Positions 36,723-50,200 of a stretch of 64,000 bases of DNA are shown here, piece after piece. The notes under the pieces are model-generated. The model searched no databases, was not told the origin of the DNA, and was given only the letters and a program-made list of their open reading frames with translations. A program made the translations under genes and the position numbers. Position 1 is the stretch's first letter. Each line of letters opens with the position of its first letter. Origin of the DNA: Typha latifolia (taxonomy: Eukaryota > Streptophyta > Magnoliopsida > Poales > Typhaceae); NCBI GenBank assembly GCA_019914945.1, contig CM034102.1, positions 2,965,501 through 3,029,500 of the forward strand, in the 5' to 3' direction.

Positions 36723-39700
36723 ATGGACGACGACTTCGATCTTCCGGCTGGTGAGGATATGATGAACGAGGACATGATGGGTCTCCCGGACGAGAATCCC
36801 ATCCTTAAGGTCGGGGATGAGAAGGAGATTGGGAAGCAGGGGCTTAAGAAGAAGCTCGTCAAGGAAGGGGAAGGCTGGGATACTCCTGAGGTTGGCGACG
36901 AGGTCGAAGGTATGGCGGTTTGGGATATGGGTGTTTTTTTTATTCATGCGAATCAGTTGGTTTTTTTTTTTTTTTTTTTTTTTTTTTGCTACTTGCTGAT
37001 GATTTTGGAGGAAAAAAAAAATGTGATCTTTGGGTGTTGGATTGTAGTGCACTATACGGGGACGCTGCTTGATGGGACCAAGTTTGATTCGAGCCGCGAT
37101 CGGGGGACGCCTTTCAAGTTTAAGCTCGGTCAAGGTAAGGTTTTCATCATTTTTTCTATAAATCCATGAGCTGAGCTGAAACATGTGGTTCGTAGTGCAT
37201 TCTGTTTTCAGATGGAGTAATGTTGTGGAACTACAGAAATTATAAGCTGCTATCATTTGAATCTGGTTGTTTTGAATCGGTAAAGATGGTTCAGTCGCAT
37301 TTAATCAACGCAATTAGGTACTGGGGAACGAGAGCAGGTCATGATTCTAGTGGTTATTTGGCCTGGCATTTGATCGTTGCTTCTTAAAGCTTGATACTGT
37401 GAACGTCTCGGTTCTTACCATTGTCAGACTCCCTTTTCGATTTATAAAGGATTGAATAGGTTTAAGTGCAGAACAACCTTTTATGTTAAAGCATAATAAC
37501 AGTTTTGGCTTGCTAATTTTATGACCAAGTAGCCGATCCTCTTTGAGTGTCCAAAAGAAGGCTTCTAAAATGTGATGGCCCATGAACGTTGCAATAGACT
37601 CATTCTCTGGAAGCATACATTTTTTTTTTGCTTGGAACTTAATAGTTGTGTCATTTTGAGTTATGATCTTTTAGAAAATAATGTACTAGCCAGTGATATG
37701 AGCTGTACTTGTATCATCTTGTTATCATGATCTTCCAATTGTCACGGAATGCTTGAGATACGATTTTTCGAAGTTGAGAGTTAAGACCCATACTAATATT
37801 CTGTTGTATGTATTGAACTTCCATTGAATGATAAGAGTCATTGTTATCCATCTAAAGGCCTCTTTGGCGCAAAGGTGTTTCTTTGTATGCTGCATTTGTT
37901 TGCATTAATTATGAAAAATAGTGGTTAGGAGAATTTTGATGTCTCTTGGATTAGTTTATTCAGTTGTATTCTTTTATCAACTCTTTTGCAGGACAAGTTA
38001 TTAAAGGATGGGATCTTGGCATCAAGACGATGAAGAAAGGTGAGAATGCTATTTTCACTATCCCTCCTGAATTAGCATATGGTGAATCTGGCTCCCCTCC
38101 AACCATCCCTCCCAATGCTACCCTCCAATTCGACGTCGAGCTCCTTTCCTGGTCCAGTGTCAAGGACATCTGCAAGGATGGAGGCATATTCAAGAAGATA
38201 CTAAAAGAAGGGGAAAAGTGGGAGAACCCTAAAGATCTTGATGAAGTGTTTGGTACTAGATCGCAACCTTCAGTGCATGTTATTTGCAGTTGAAATGTCC
38301 TTTTTTCTTGAAAGTTAAACAAACAATAACCATTAATCTGCAGTAAAATACGAGGCCCGATTGGAGGATGGAACTGTAGTATCAAAGTCAGAGGGAGTTG
38401 AGTTCACAGTCAAAGATGGTGAGATTAATCATTTGTGATATTTTGCACCTTTATTGAAGGAATTGCAAACATACGCTAAGTGGAATAAACCTCTGGAGAC
38501 AGGATTTTTCTGCCCTGCACTAGCAAAAGCTGTGAAAACTATGAAGAAGGCAGAGAAGGTGCTCCTTACCGTAAAGCCACAGTGTGAGTTTCATTGTTAA
38601 TTTGTTATATTTTTAACTGGCCAATAATCCATTAGTTGTGATAATTCTATTACTTTTAGCATCTTCTCATCTTATCCTTTCCTTTGACAGATGGATTTGG
38701 TGAGAAAGGCAGGCCAGCCTCTGGCAATGATGGTACGGTGCCACCAAATGCAACACTTCTTGTGGAGCTTGAGTTGTTATATTGGAAGACTGTTACAGAG
38801 ATAGGAGATGATAAGAAAGTCCTTAAGAAAACTCTCAAGGAAGGAGAGGGATATGAACGTCCAAATGATGGGGCAGTTGTGAAAGGTATTTGTGGAAATG
38901 CAGTTTTTTAAACATGTCGTAGGTATTGGACTTCATGTAACAAAGTACTCTCATCCATTTCATTTGGCTTTTAGGGAGAAGTTCACCTCAATGATATTGA
39001 ACACAATGTCACCAGATGTTTCGTAAATTTGCAGATATTTAAATCAAAATTCATGTGCTGTCCATATTTTTGTTATTAGGTTGATCGCACTGACAGAAAA
39101 TTGTTGATGGCAGTGAAGTTGATTGGGAAACTGCAAGATGAGACTGTGTTTGTTAAGAAGGGACATGATGATGAGGAGCCATTTGAATTCAAGACTGACG
39201 AGGGTGATTATTCTTAGTGTTACTACATTCCCCTTTTTTTTCTTGTCAGTTTACTTTCGAGCATTATGCATTGAAATGACAAGTTATTTTTTCTATGGAC
39301 AAACAGAACAAGTCATTGACGGTCTCGATCGAGCTGTGATGACCATGAAGAAGGGTGAGGTTGCTCTGGTAACAATTCCACCTGAGCATGCATTTTCTTC
39401 CACTGAATCAAAGCAGGATCTTGCTTTGGTTCCACCCAACTCCACTGTAATTTATGAAGTTGAGCTTGTATCCTTTGTGAAGGTATGCCTACTTTCTGTG
39501 CTTATCTATTTTACCTGTAATTCATGCGAGCTATCAGGTTCAGTTAATTATTGTCTATAATTATTCTGCAGGAGAAAGAGTCATGGGACTTGAAGAATAA
39601 TGAAGAGAAGATTGAAGCTGCCGGCAAGAAGAAAGAGGAGGGAAATGTTCTGTTTAAGTTGCGCAAATATGCACGAGCTTCCAAGAGATACGAAAAGGTA

Positions 39701-40391
39701 CTAGACATTACTGCATTATATGAATCAAATGTCTTGGGATACCTCTTTAACTTTCTCTGGATCCTGAATGATTGACCACTGCCCTTTATATTTTTATCCA
39801 GGCGGCGAAGTTCATTGAGTATGATAATTCATTTAATGATGAAGAAAAGAAGCAATCAAAAGTGTTGAAGATTACATGCAATCTCAATGATGCAGCCTGT
39901 AAGCTGAAACTTAAAGATTATAAACAGGCAGAAAAATTGTGCACGAAGGTACCAAGAGTTTTTCTTCACTCGCTTATTGCTCATGCATTATAATAGCGGT
40001 ACTCATGCATCTAGTTTATTTGCTGAATGTGGTGTTTAATAATAAATTACCAGGTATTGGAGCTTGATAGCAGGAACGTCAAGGCCTTGTATAGGAGGGC
40101 TCAAGCTTATATTCAGCTTGCTGATTTGGATTTGGCTGAGCTGGATATAAAGAAAGCACTCGAGATAGATCCTGATAATAAGTATGTTTATTTTTAAAGT
40201 ATCGGAGTACTTAAAAGTTTCCAGCTGCTTGTGGATTTCTCTTTATGGGCCTAGATAAATGGAGACCTTGGTTTTGTGATTCCAGGGACGTGAGGTTGGA
40301 ATACAAGGCTCTGAAAGAGAAGATAAAGGAACTCAACAAAAAAGATGCCAAGTTCTATGGTAACATGTTTGCAAAGATGAGCAAACCATAG
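36723..40391 (+). CDS. FKBP62: Peptidyl-prolyl isomerase FKBP62 / ROF1-type immunophilin
   Basis: Twelve exons keep one frame: 36723-36909, 37048-37134, 37992-38252, 38344-38418, 38503-38583, 38691-38885, 39114-39203, 39307-39482, 39572-39697, 39802-39948, 40054-40181 and 40286-40391. They give 552 aa, close to the family's usual length. After an acidic start come three FKBP domains. The first keeps the active-site pattern [24 protein letters not shown] and ELAYGE. The second ([25 protein letters not shown]) and third ([31 protein letters not shown]) are more diverged and probably lack strong isomerase activity. Three TPR units follow ([52 protein letters not shown]), the usual HSP90-binding clamp. 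A basic amphipathic C-terminus fits the calmodulin-binding region of the family. ROF1/ROF2 act with HSP90.1 in thermotolerance. ROF1 versus ROF2 cannot be decided safely. Confidence 0.96.
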
Positions 40392-41250
40392 CATTTGGAG
40401 GCAAAAATGTAAGCTACACCGCATCGAATACTTCTGAACCAGAGCTGGATGCCGGCATAGTAGTATTATTTGGTTTGACTAGGGGATGAATCATGAATGA
40501 TTCACTCTATTTTGTTGGTTGATTGCAGAAAACTCGAAGCCAATCTGCATTGAAGCAAGAGATTAGCCCATGAGTATTGACAGTGCAGCCTAAGGATTTG
40601 AAATATGTTTGGGTTTTACTTGCGCCTGTCTTCCCAGTGAGGCCAATGCGTATGAGTTTTTAATGGATACTTTGCTTTATTTTAAGTGTACTTGTCTTTA
40701 GCATTATGTTGGTAGTAGTAACACACAAGGACCCATTGAAATATCTGTCTTAATTCCAGTTCGTTGGAGCAGACGTAAATCTTTTGCATCTTATCGACGG
40801 GAAAACTTGATATTTCTTTACTTTTCCTCAAGCATCTGAAGGCTAATCAGTATTAAATCGTACTCATTTGTACAAGCTTCCCTCCACTGTATATAGACTG
40901 TGACGAGTAGGATGCTCTTATTATGATGCGATGGCAAAAGGGAAATAATTCATCTACTACAGCTTAAGCTCACACCAAAAGAAATCCATCCAAGTATATA
41001 AGTAATTACATATCAAAATTTTGAAACAAGCAATGTATTCCATCCTAATGCTGGCACGACACAAGATGATTGAAGAAGTATCGAATAACCTAGTTTACTT
41101 ACAACTAACAGCAACATAATTACACTTAAATCTACGAAAGTAAAACTGAAGCTTAAGAGGCCATAGACTCCAACAGCATTAATGCAAGCTAAAGGGTGCC
41201 ATGTCTGTCCTGTCCTGTAAAGGAGCAGCCACCAAGTTCAAAAAACTACT
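40392..41250. other. Convergent 3' ends of the FKBP and zinc-finger genes
   Basis: The FKBP 3' UTR contains a likely intron: a GTAAGC donor at about 40410 and an acceptor GATTGCAG ending at 40529. The rest is the FKBP tail and the 3' UTR of the minus-strand zinc-finger gene. No additional gene was seen. Confidence 0.45.
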
Positions 41251-44200
41251 TCAGTTAACGGATGGACAGCACATAAATGGTACCCATGGTTGTTTTGCTT
41301 TAGGTTTCCTCTTCATGTTCTTGTTCATTGGCAACCTTGCAGGAGAATCCCATCCTTGGTGATCAGAAGCTTTTTTGGAGGACGCAGAATTTTTTGCACA
41401 CGAGTCATCCTTCTTAGCCCTTCTTTTCTTGGATGATGTTGTCTGCTCCTCCGCTTTCGCTGTTTCTAGATTTGCCTCAATGCTTGCCTCAGCAAGGAGG
41501 GCCTTCAAAGGAACGGCAGCTTTTCCAGAATTCCATCTCGCTACATTAGCCTTGATATCTTCCTCTTTCTTTTTTCCTTCAGATTCATCTTCTGCAGCCT
41601 GTTCTGCATGAATTTCGTCAGAAATAGTTGTTCTACTAAGATTTGCCGGGTTCACATGAGTTGGTGCTGTAATGACATCACTCCCATGTGCATTGATTTC
41701 TTGCAAGCTATCTTCCTCTGCTGCATCAGAAGTACAAAGATCCTTGATGGTATGTGTACTTCCAGGAGCCGGAGTTTGTGTCTCATGACTAGGCAATCCA
41801 TATGCTGTATGCCTTATGGCTGGGGCATTATCATCTACAGCAAAAAAAGAAAAAAAAAAAAAGATGGTCACTTCGTACAGGTTGATGGACACAAGTCAAA
41901 ATATCCTTGCCAAACAAACCTTTGAAAGGTTAAATTGCACAAATTTGTTTGATGGCATTCAGATTTCATACAAGTGAATATCTAATACACAGATCATAAA
42001 AACAATAAAAATTGAAGATAAGAATTTGAAGGTAGTGCATGAGGAACTCAAAGTTTTGGCTCCATTGCATAAAGTGCACTTATATCCTAGCTACACAAAC
42101 AAATAATAAATTCTATAATCGAACAGTGACAAGAAACTAACTTAAATCTAATGTCGAAAGAAGTAAATGAGAAGACAAACAATGTCTATATTGCATGAGG
42201 TATACAAGTTTTCTAAATTGTCAAAATACAGAAGGTCGTATTAGAGTATTTAAAAGAACATAAAAGAAAAACTACAATCCAACAGACTAGCAATTTCATA
42301 CTCTGCAGGAAGAGACGTAGACAGAAAAGGAACAAAATAAGAGAACTAATTCTTACCTGAGATGGAGTCCTGTTTTCCTTCAAAGTTGCTTGTATAGGAA
42401 TTAGAATATATTGAGTTATCTGTAAGAGCAGGTTGTTGATTGGATACAATATGAAATTGATCCTCTGGCAAATTCTGATGGCAATCACCAAATGCATCAA
42501 AGTTGACATCAGTTTTTGCATCATCAAATGCAATGGATTTCGTAATACAAGGCTCTGTGTCCATTAATGATGTGACATGCCCCTCAACACAAAAATCTTG
42601 TGTTTTTTGATGACATAATCCAAGACCATCCTCATTTGATTTTTTCTCACTTGTTACTCCAACAATGCAATTAATCTCAGAACCTAGACCAGTACCAACT
42701 GCAGACTCTATTGAACTGTCCTGGTGATGATTCCTGACAGGCAGATGAGGTCCAGATACATTTTCTGCATAGCCATTCTGTGATTCATATATCCCAAGAG
42801 CTGCTTTGGAAAGACTCATTTCAGTGAGATTGTGCTTTATTTCAACTACTTCTTGCATACTGTGACCATTAAGCTCATTGCTATCTGCAGGTTCTCCAGA
42901 CATTTCGTCAAAAGCTTCACCATGGTTGAATTGATCTGAATGACGTTCAAACATATGCGAGTCTCTGAAGCTTATCTCTGAATACTCTGAGCTTGTGCCT
43001 GACTGGGAACTTATCTCTTTACATGCTTCCTGGATAAAGGCATCGTCTGCTTCACTGGCATGGCTATCGACATGTTGTGCACCACAATCAATCCTACTAG
43101 CTATAGTATCATTCCGCAAGATCAATTCATGTGTTATTTTGGTTTCTTTTTCTTCTGAGGAACCTTCGATTTCAACTTCCTTTAGATGGCCCACTGTGAA
43201 ACATGTTTCATGTGAACCTGTTAATTGATTATCTTGAGATCTTGATAATTCTGTAGCCATAGCATGAGAATTCTCCAGATTGCTTTCCACCCCATGTAAT
43301 CCTAGGCCTTTAGAGCCTCCAAATGTTGCTACAGATACTGCTGCTTCATATTCAAAGTTAGCAGATGGAGTTGTTTCCCCATTATCATGCCCATTTAGAG
43401 AATTTGGATCACCATTTGATTCATTATTAGCAGATTCATTAACAGACTTTTCATTGAAAGGATTGACTTCATGAACTGTTTCATCTAAAGAGTTATCACA
43501 AGCACTTTTATCTGAATTAACCATTACCGACTCTGACAAAATCAGTTTGGAAATTTTACCCCATAAATGATATTCTGGTTCATTTTCTGCCTTAGCACCA
43601 ACAGATACAATCGTTGAGTTGAGTTCCATGGAACAGTTATCCTGACATGATCCAACCATCTGCATTGAGCTTTCCCCCAAAAGTGTGCTTGCTTCCATTG
43701 GCAAAACATTAAAGATATTGTTGTCTCCTTCACCTTCAGGGTTATCAGGTATGCCATTTTCAATCTCAGGTTTATGAGTATAGACTGAAGCATCTAGGTG
43801 CTCAGATGAATCAATTTCCAATGGACATGAATATAAAGCCTTATATAATGCTAGATTTTGAGAGAGAGGACCTGCTACATCAGTTTGTTCATCTTCAACG
43901 CATGATAAGGACAAATCAAGTCCCTTTGAGTTTGCAGCAATTTCAGCAGGAGAATCTTTCATTTGTGTCTCAGTATGATTTGTGTCATTTATTGGTATAC
44001 TGACCTCTGGATATTTAGCTAACTTCTCAAGCAGGGGATCTTCAGAAGAGGCACTAGCAGAATCACCAGATATGAATGGCCGTTCTGGCATACAAATGTC
44101 ATCTGTACTTTCTGGATAAGTTGCAGAAGTTGTACCGTCGACAACTATATTGCCACCACTTGCAATTTGCAGCTTCATATAATCTGTTTCCTCTGAGAGA

Positions 44201-47200
44201 GCAAGAACTGAAGGTGTTGTGTCTGCATCATCCATATGTGAATTGCTGGGTACCACTGCCGCATGACTTGTTATGTGCATCCAAGTTGTCGGTTGATTCT
44301 TGCTGCATTTTAGGTCAGGACCTTGACTTCCATCACCATGAAGCAAAGCACATGGGTCCAGATTATCGTCTGCAGGTAAAAATATTGATAGTCAGGAAAG
44401 ATAAACTTGAAAAAGCCAGAATTACTAAGAAGATATAAAACTTGTCTGAATTTTTTTTCTGAAACTATCATGAATGCCCAATTCCATAACACAGATCAGA
44501 AAGTTTGTATGCTCAGATGGAGTCTGTTAGTTTTTTTTCCAAAAGAGGATTTCTTACCAAGTGTTGCAAAAGAATGAAAGAACAAATAGGGGAACAAATA
44601 GTTTCTTTAAAAAAGAGAGAGCAATAAAAAAAGGTGTCAGTTCAGTTCATTTTAGTTGCTGAAGTTGTTTGCATGCCTGTAATTAGACCCTGACATTCAA
44701 GAAAAAGGAACAGAAAGTTAATTAACCAGGACAAAATTCAAAGACAGATCAATAGAGAATTTAGAGAAAACCAATAATTGAAGAAGAGAAGACAGAACAC
44801 TGAGGGGTGTATAACATCATTGATACAAAGCATTTGACGAACTCCAGTTGCAACTTGCAACAAATGCTAGTGTAGTGCAGCAAAATTTGATGGATAATAC
44901 CACAACTTCACTTAAATTTTTGTAAGGATTCCAGACCATAAGAGATGCTTAAAGATTAAACCAGCCAAGCTTGACAAATAACTATAATTATATGTTCTAT
45001 CACTGTAAGTGCAAATTTATGTAATGATAAGTTTGTGGAAACATAACATTTTGAAATTCTTGCCTAAAGTGTTGCTGGCCTCTTTCCAAGGGTGTCATTA
45101 TTCAGCAGTTACAATCGGCACAACAAAACCTTTCATTTCTGGCTTGGGATAAGTTCGAGGTTATTTGCCAATGTTTTGAGCCATATGGGTATGAAGACTT
45201 TGAGACTATTTTCTAAAAACTTACACAAAAATCCCTTGTGTGCCTATCAAGAAGAGTTTTAGAGGATATCCAATCAAGTTCGAGGGTAACTTTGCTCTCT
45301 GGAATACATTCGACTCCGCCACGACATCCAAGCTGACGTGAAGGTGGCTCAACACTGTTCTCTTGTGAATGACTTCCATATGACTTAGGTGATGGAGGAG
45401 AAGCTTCGAGCATTGATAACTTGAGGGAGGACAACCTAGATGGCAACAAACGTGCGGGGGCTGCCCTGGCCACCAATGCCCACGACGGAGACATGTGGGC
45501 CGGCTGCCACCCATGGCCAGATCTAGTCCTATGATGCCCCAACCTTCCAAGATAGCACAACCTCCTACCCGTTGCTTTACAGCAGCCCAAGTCAAGGAAC
45601 GAAAGGTGAAAGATCTATGATTCCATTGCAACGAAAAGTTTGTTCTAGAAAACAAATGTGCAAGATCTCATCATATTGATGGAGGAACCCGAAGAGGTTG
45701 AGGCCAAGGCCTATAAAGGTATGGGACCAGAGGTGGACGGCATCGAAGATATGAAGGTGATCGAGGAGGAGGTCCATGCCAAGATTCTCTTGCATGCTTA
45801 TTTCGGAACCAAAGAAGCAACTGGTCTATGTTCTTATTGATAGTGAAAGTTCTCACAAATTTCTCAACAAGAAGATGGTTCAATGGATCGTATTAGAGGT
45901 GGAATTGTCCGTTAGGTTTGAATGTTCGATGTGGTGATCGGAGATGGCACGACTTTGGAAATGGACGGAGTGTGTCGTGGTATGGACATTGTACTTGGCA
46001 CCTAGTGGCTCTAAGGCCTTACCAAAGTCTGTTTTGAATTTAAAAAATTGATCATGGACTTCTGAAGTGGTGGCCATGATGTGTATTTCAAGGGGCAATG
46101 GCCAGATTCGGGTGCAGCCTTGCATCTTTTGGTCGATTTGCCTATGGCAGGGTGTAGCATATTCCTCATGCAGCTGGTTGAACCCTCAATGGAGCATATT
46201 GTTGATGATTTATGTACTAATTTATTTACTGTTTTATAGGAATTCAGCGACATATTTGAGGAACCGAAAGGGTTGGTGACAAGGTCGCCAATCACCACAT
46301 TGAGATTATGCTCAATGTGGCACCCTATATGATCATTGAGTTGTCGCATGGGTTTGGTGGGCGCGGTACCTACTTCACTAAGTTGGATTTGAGGGTCGAC
46401 TACCATTAGATCCGAGTACACATGTCAGACATGCACAAGACAATATTATGCACTCGCGATAGACATTGAAATTTTGATGATGCCACTCGGTTTCACCAAT
46501 CCAACGACATTCCAAGGGTTGATGAATAACATATTTAGGCCTCTTATATGTCATTATGTGATTGTCTTTTTTATGACATATTTTGACATGGGAAGACCAA
46601 TTGTACATCTTTTGGAGGTCCTATCACTACTTCGCTAACACAGCTTGCATGTGAAGATCTTGAAGTGTCTCTGGGGCGAGCAGAGAATGAATTACTTGGG
46701 ACGCATCATTTCAACAACAGGATTTGAGGTAGATCCAACAAAGGTTACCAATATGGTGTAGTGGCAACTACAGACGAACTCGAAGGAGCGGATGACTTTC
46801 TCATCTTACGACTACTACTACAAATATATTGAAGGCTACGAAAAGATTACAGCACCACTGATGGCTTTATAAAAGAAGGGATAAATTAAGTGGACAGAAA
46901 AGGTACATGAGGCATTCGAAAAGCTAAAGGCAATTGTGAGATCCTCACATATTCTATCGCTACCCAATTTTTCGAAGAAATTCATGATTGAGTGTGACAT
47001 TTTGGGAGTCGGGATCAAAGCCATGATCATGCAAGGAGGCTGACATGTGGCCTATCTTAGTAAGGCTTTATCACCTAGATCATAATAGTTATCAACCTAT
47101 GAGCGAAAAATGCTGGTGATTATCTGTACCATCATGAAGTAGCATCTGTATCTCATCGAACACTGCTTCACTATCCGCACCAGTTAACGGAGTTTGCTTT

Positions 47201-50200
47201 ACTTCTTGAGTAAATATATACATCAGCCCAGCATAGATATCCAAGTTACGTAAATAAGACCATGAGATGGTGTACAAAAAGAGCACGAAGAATAATGCCA
47301 CAGATGCATAAGTGCGGTAGTCCAATTTGCCCGAGTTAGCCACTTACTCAAGATTGAGTGGGATGAACGACTAGTAGGTGAGGTGACTTAGATGACCGAG
47401 TCAGATTTAATGGCTAGGTCCCTCGAGTTCTTACCTTGAGTTCAAGGTGGACGAAAGCATGGTAGATTGTTATTGCGGGCCAAGTTCGAGTTCTAGCAAG
47501 CCTGAATCTGTAGGTCTATTGAGTCGAGTCCTTTCTTATTTTCAAGGTTTGAAAAATCAGGATTGGAATAGGGATTGACCTCTGAAAAAAAATGATATGT
47601 ATCGGCCAGATCGATTGCTCGGATCGGATTAAAATATTTTTTAATTACATAAAAATTTAAATATTATTTTAAAATGCAGGAAAAATTCTTTTGTTTTAAA
47701 TGACAAAAATAAATAATAATAATTACTCACATATGAGAAAAATTACTAACTCAAAATTGGTGCAATGAAAAAGGAGAGAGAGAGTGTGTGGAAGAAATGA
47801 AAAGAAAAAGATTCTATCGCAATAAATGAGGGAGAAGAAAAAACCTGTAATGAAAAAATACAAAGAGGCCATCAAATCTAAATGTTTTATTCAATGTGAT
47901 AACACATTAAATCATCTAACATATTTGATGCACCTAAGCACTTAATTATTTTAATAGAAATTAATTTGGTGCTTTCAATGATGTCCTCTATTCCATGTGT
48001 TTCATAGTATGGGTGTTAGGAAAAGGTGAACTATGACTACAAATGATCCTGAATCGTGTCTTTTCTAAAAAAATCTCATAAGATTGATTTGAAAATAAGA
48101 GCTTTTTGAGTGAAGGAAAGCAATTTCACCACACCCTTTCAGGGTGATTCTCTTGAGTGATCCACTTTTTGATTACTTTAGCTATGGGACAGCTTTAAAA
48201 AAATATTTTTCCCTAGCTATGTGCTTTCGATTGGATTTTATCATCATATTCTTATAACCTTATTGGATTTCACTGCTACATCTTGTGATTTGGTTGCATT
48301 TTTGTTTTATGTTATGAGTAGGCAGATTTTAGTGTTTTTAAGTTCTAACACTTTTCACCGGATTAATTTGATTTATACATCTTACAACCCATAGATTTTG
48401 CTACACTTGCTAGATTTCATTGATCTACCTTATGGTTTGACCTTTTTGTAATATTATCAAAATTTATTGCCATATCATGTGTTTCAGAATTCCTTCAAAT
48501 GGATTTGGATTTTGGATTTTGCATTATCCATGAGTTTTGATTGCATGACTTTCTCTGATTATCGGATTTCTATGACATCTGCTTTCATCGGATTGTTCGA
48601 ATTGTTCTTAACGGCTATTTGATCATGAAATTTTATTTGACGACTTCTTATATCTAGTTATGTTGAGATCTTCAAAATAGGAAATTTGTTAAATCTGAAA
48701 TTTGATGACTTCTTTGAATCTGATATTTAATGGCTGAATTTGTGAAAATTTGAATTTTGAAATATGAAAACTGGAATTGTTTAATTGTTGGAAATTGCTG
48801 AAAATTAATAGATTGAAATCTAAGATTTATGAAAAAGCTGAAATCTATTTTCAAATCTGAATTTGCAAATTGATGGAATCTCTCATAGCTGTTTTCTGAA
48901 TATCTTAATTTCGAAACTTCTAGAAATCTGAAATCTACATTGAAAATATCAAAATTCCGAAAATATTAAGGAAAATTTGCATCTAACACCTTTTACTTTA
49001 ACGAATACATCCTATATTTTCATTATTTACAAATCGAGCCCTATAATTTAATGAATGTGTACAGAAAACATACTGTCGTTCAGATCCGTTGGTTAAACTT
49101 AACCAAATCTCCATATTAAGTTAAATATACTAGAAGAATTACAAAAACACTCTTAGCTAAATTATATTTACCCAACATATACTAAGGATATTTTAGTCAT
49201 TTTCTTAAATAAATTAATTTGTTAAAAAATTCTCATCTGTGCAAACGGTGTTAGTTCAAATCTAATCTAGAGTATTTTTTGTATATATTTATGAAATCAA
49301 AAGGCTCGATTTGCATATAGTAAAAATATAGAGTTTAAATCACAATTTTGTTAAAATACAGGATATGCAAATTTCACAAAATTTAAAAATATAGAAACTA
49401 AACTTGTATTTGAAATCTGAATTTCTGAATTCCACAAAACTGAAAACTAAAAAAATAGAAAATACCAAAATGATTCAGTTTTATGTTGGTTTGAGATGAA
49501 AAATTGTTTTTGAGTCACATTGCATGCATGTCTATTTTAATCATTGTACTTCCCTTAGATATGCTATATATTATTTTCTAGGAAATGGTTAGTTATGTTT
49601 CAAGTCTGATGGACTTTAAGGGAGATCAAGTTCTGATTGATCCGATTTAAGCGAATCCTTAGTTTTTTCCTCCCAATGGATTAAGAGGTTTTTCACATAA
49701 AATAAATAACGGTAATGTGTTTGTCATGGTTTTCTTTTTCTTACTTTTACTCGACTTTTTTCTTTCCTACTTGTTTTTCGGTTTTCAAAATACAATTCTT
49801 AATCGGTTTTAGACTTTAAATGATTCGATTTTACTAAACCTAACTGGTTTTGGTTTTTATCTGTGACTTTGACTTTGAGTTTAACTTTAAATATCTATTT
49901 GAACCTAGTCAAATAAGGAATCCTATCTCCTCCAAAATTTTAATTTCTAACAATTATAATTCTACAAGATTTTGATATTCTAATTTCTTATAATGGTACA
50001 AGTATATCTTTGTTTTTTTGGTACCAAATCTATGGGGTTGTAACATGGTTGCTGATGATAGTTAGACAAATTTAACCACCCATCATTCCAGCCAAGAAAG
50101 CTTCAAGCATCCCTTTCCACAAATCCACTTGTCAAGGAATTTGGCATTAACAGTACGGAGGAAAAAAGAAATACCAAGCTGAGATCCACTCATAACTTTC

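Noticed and set aside
45213..45655. 125- and 144-codon minus-strand frames
   Set aside because: They are antisense to the gag part of the gypsy relic.
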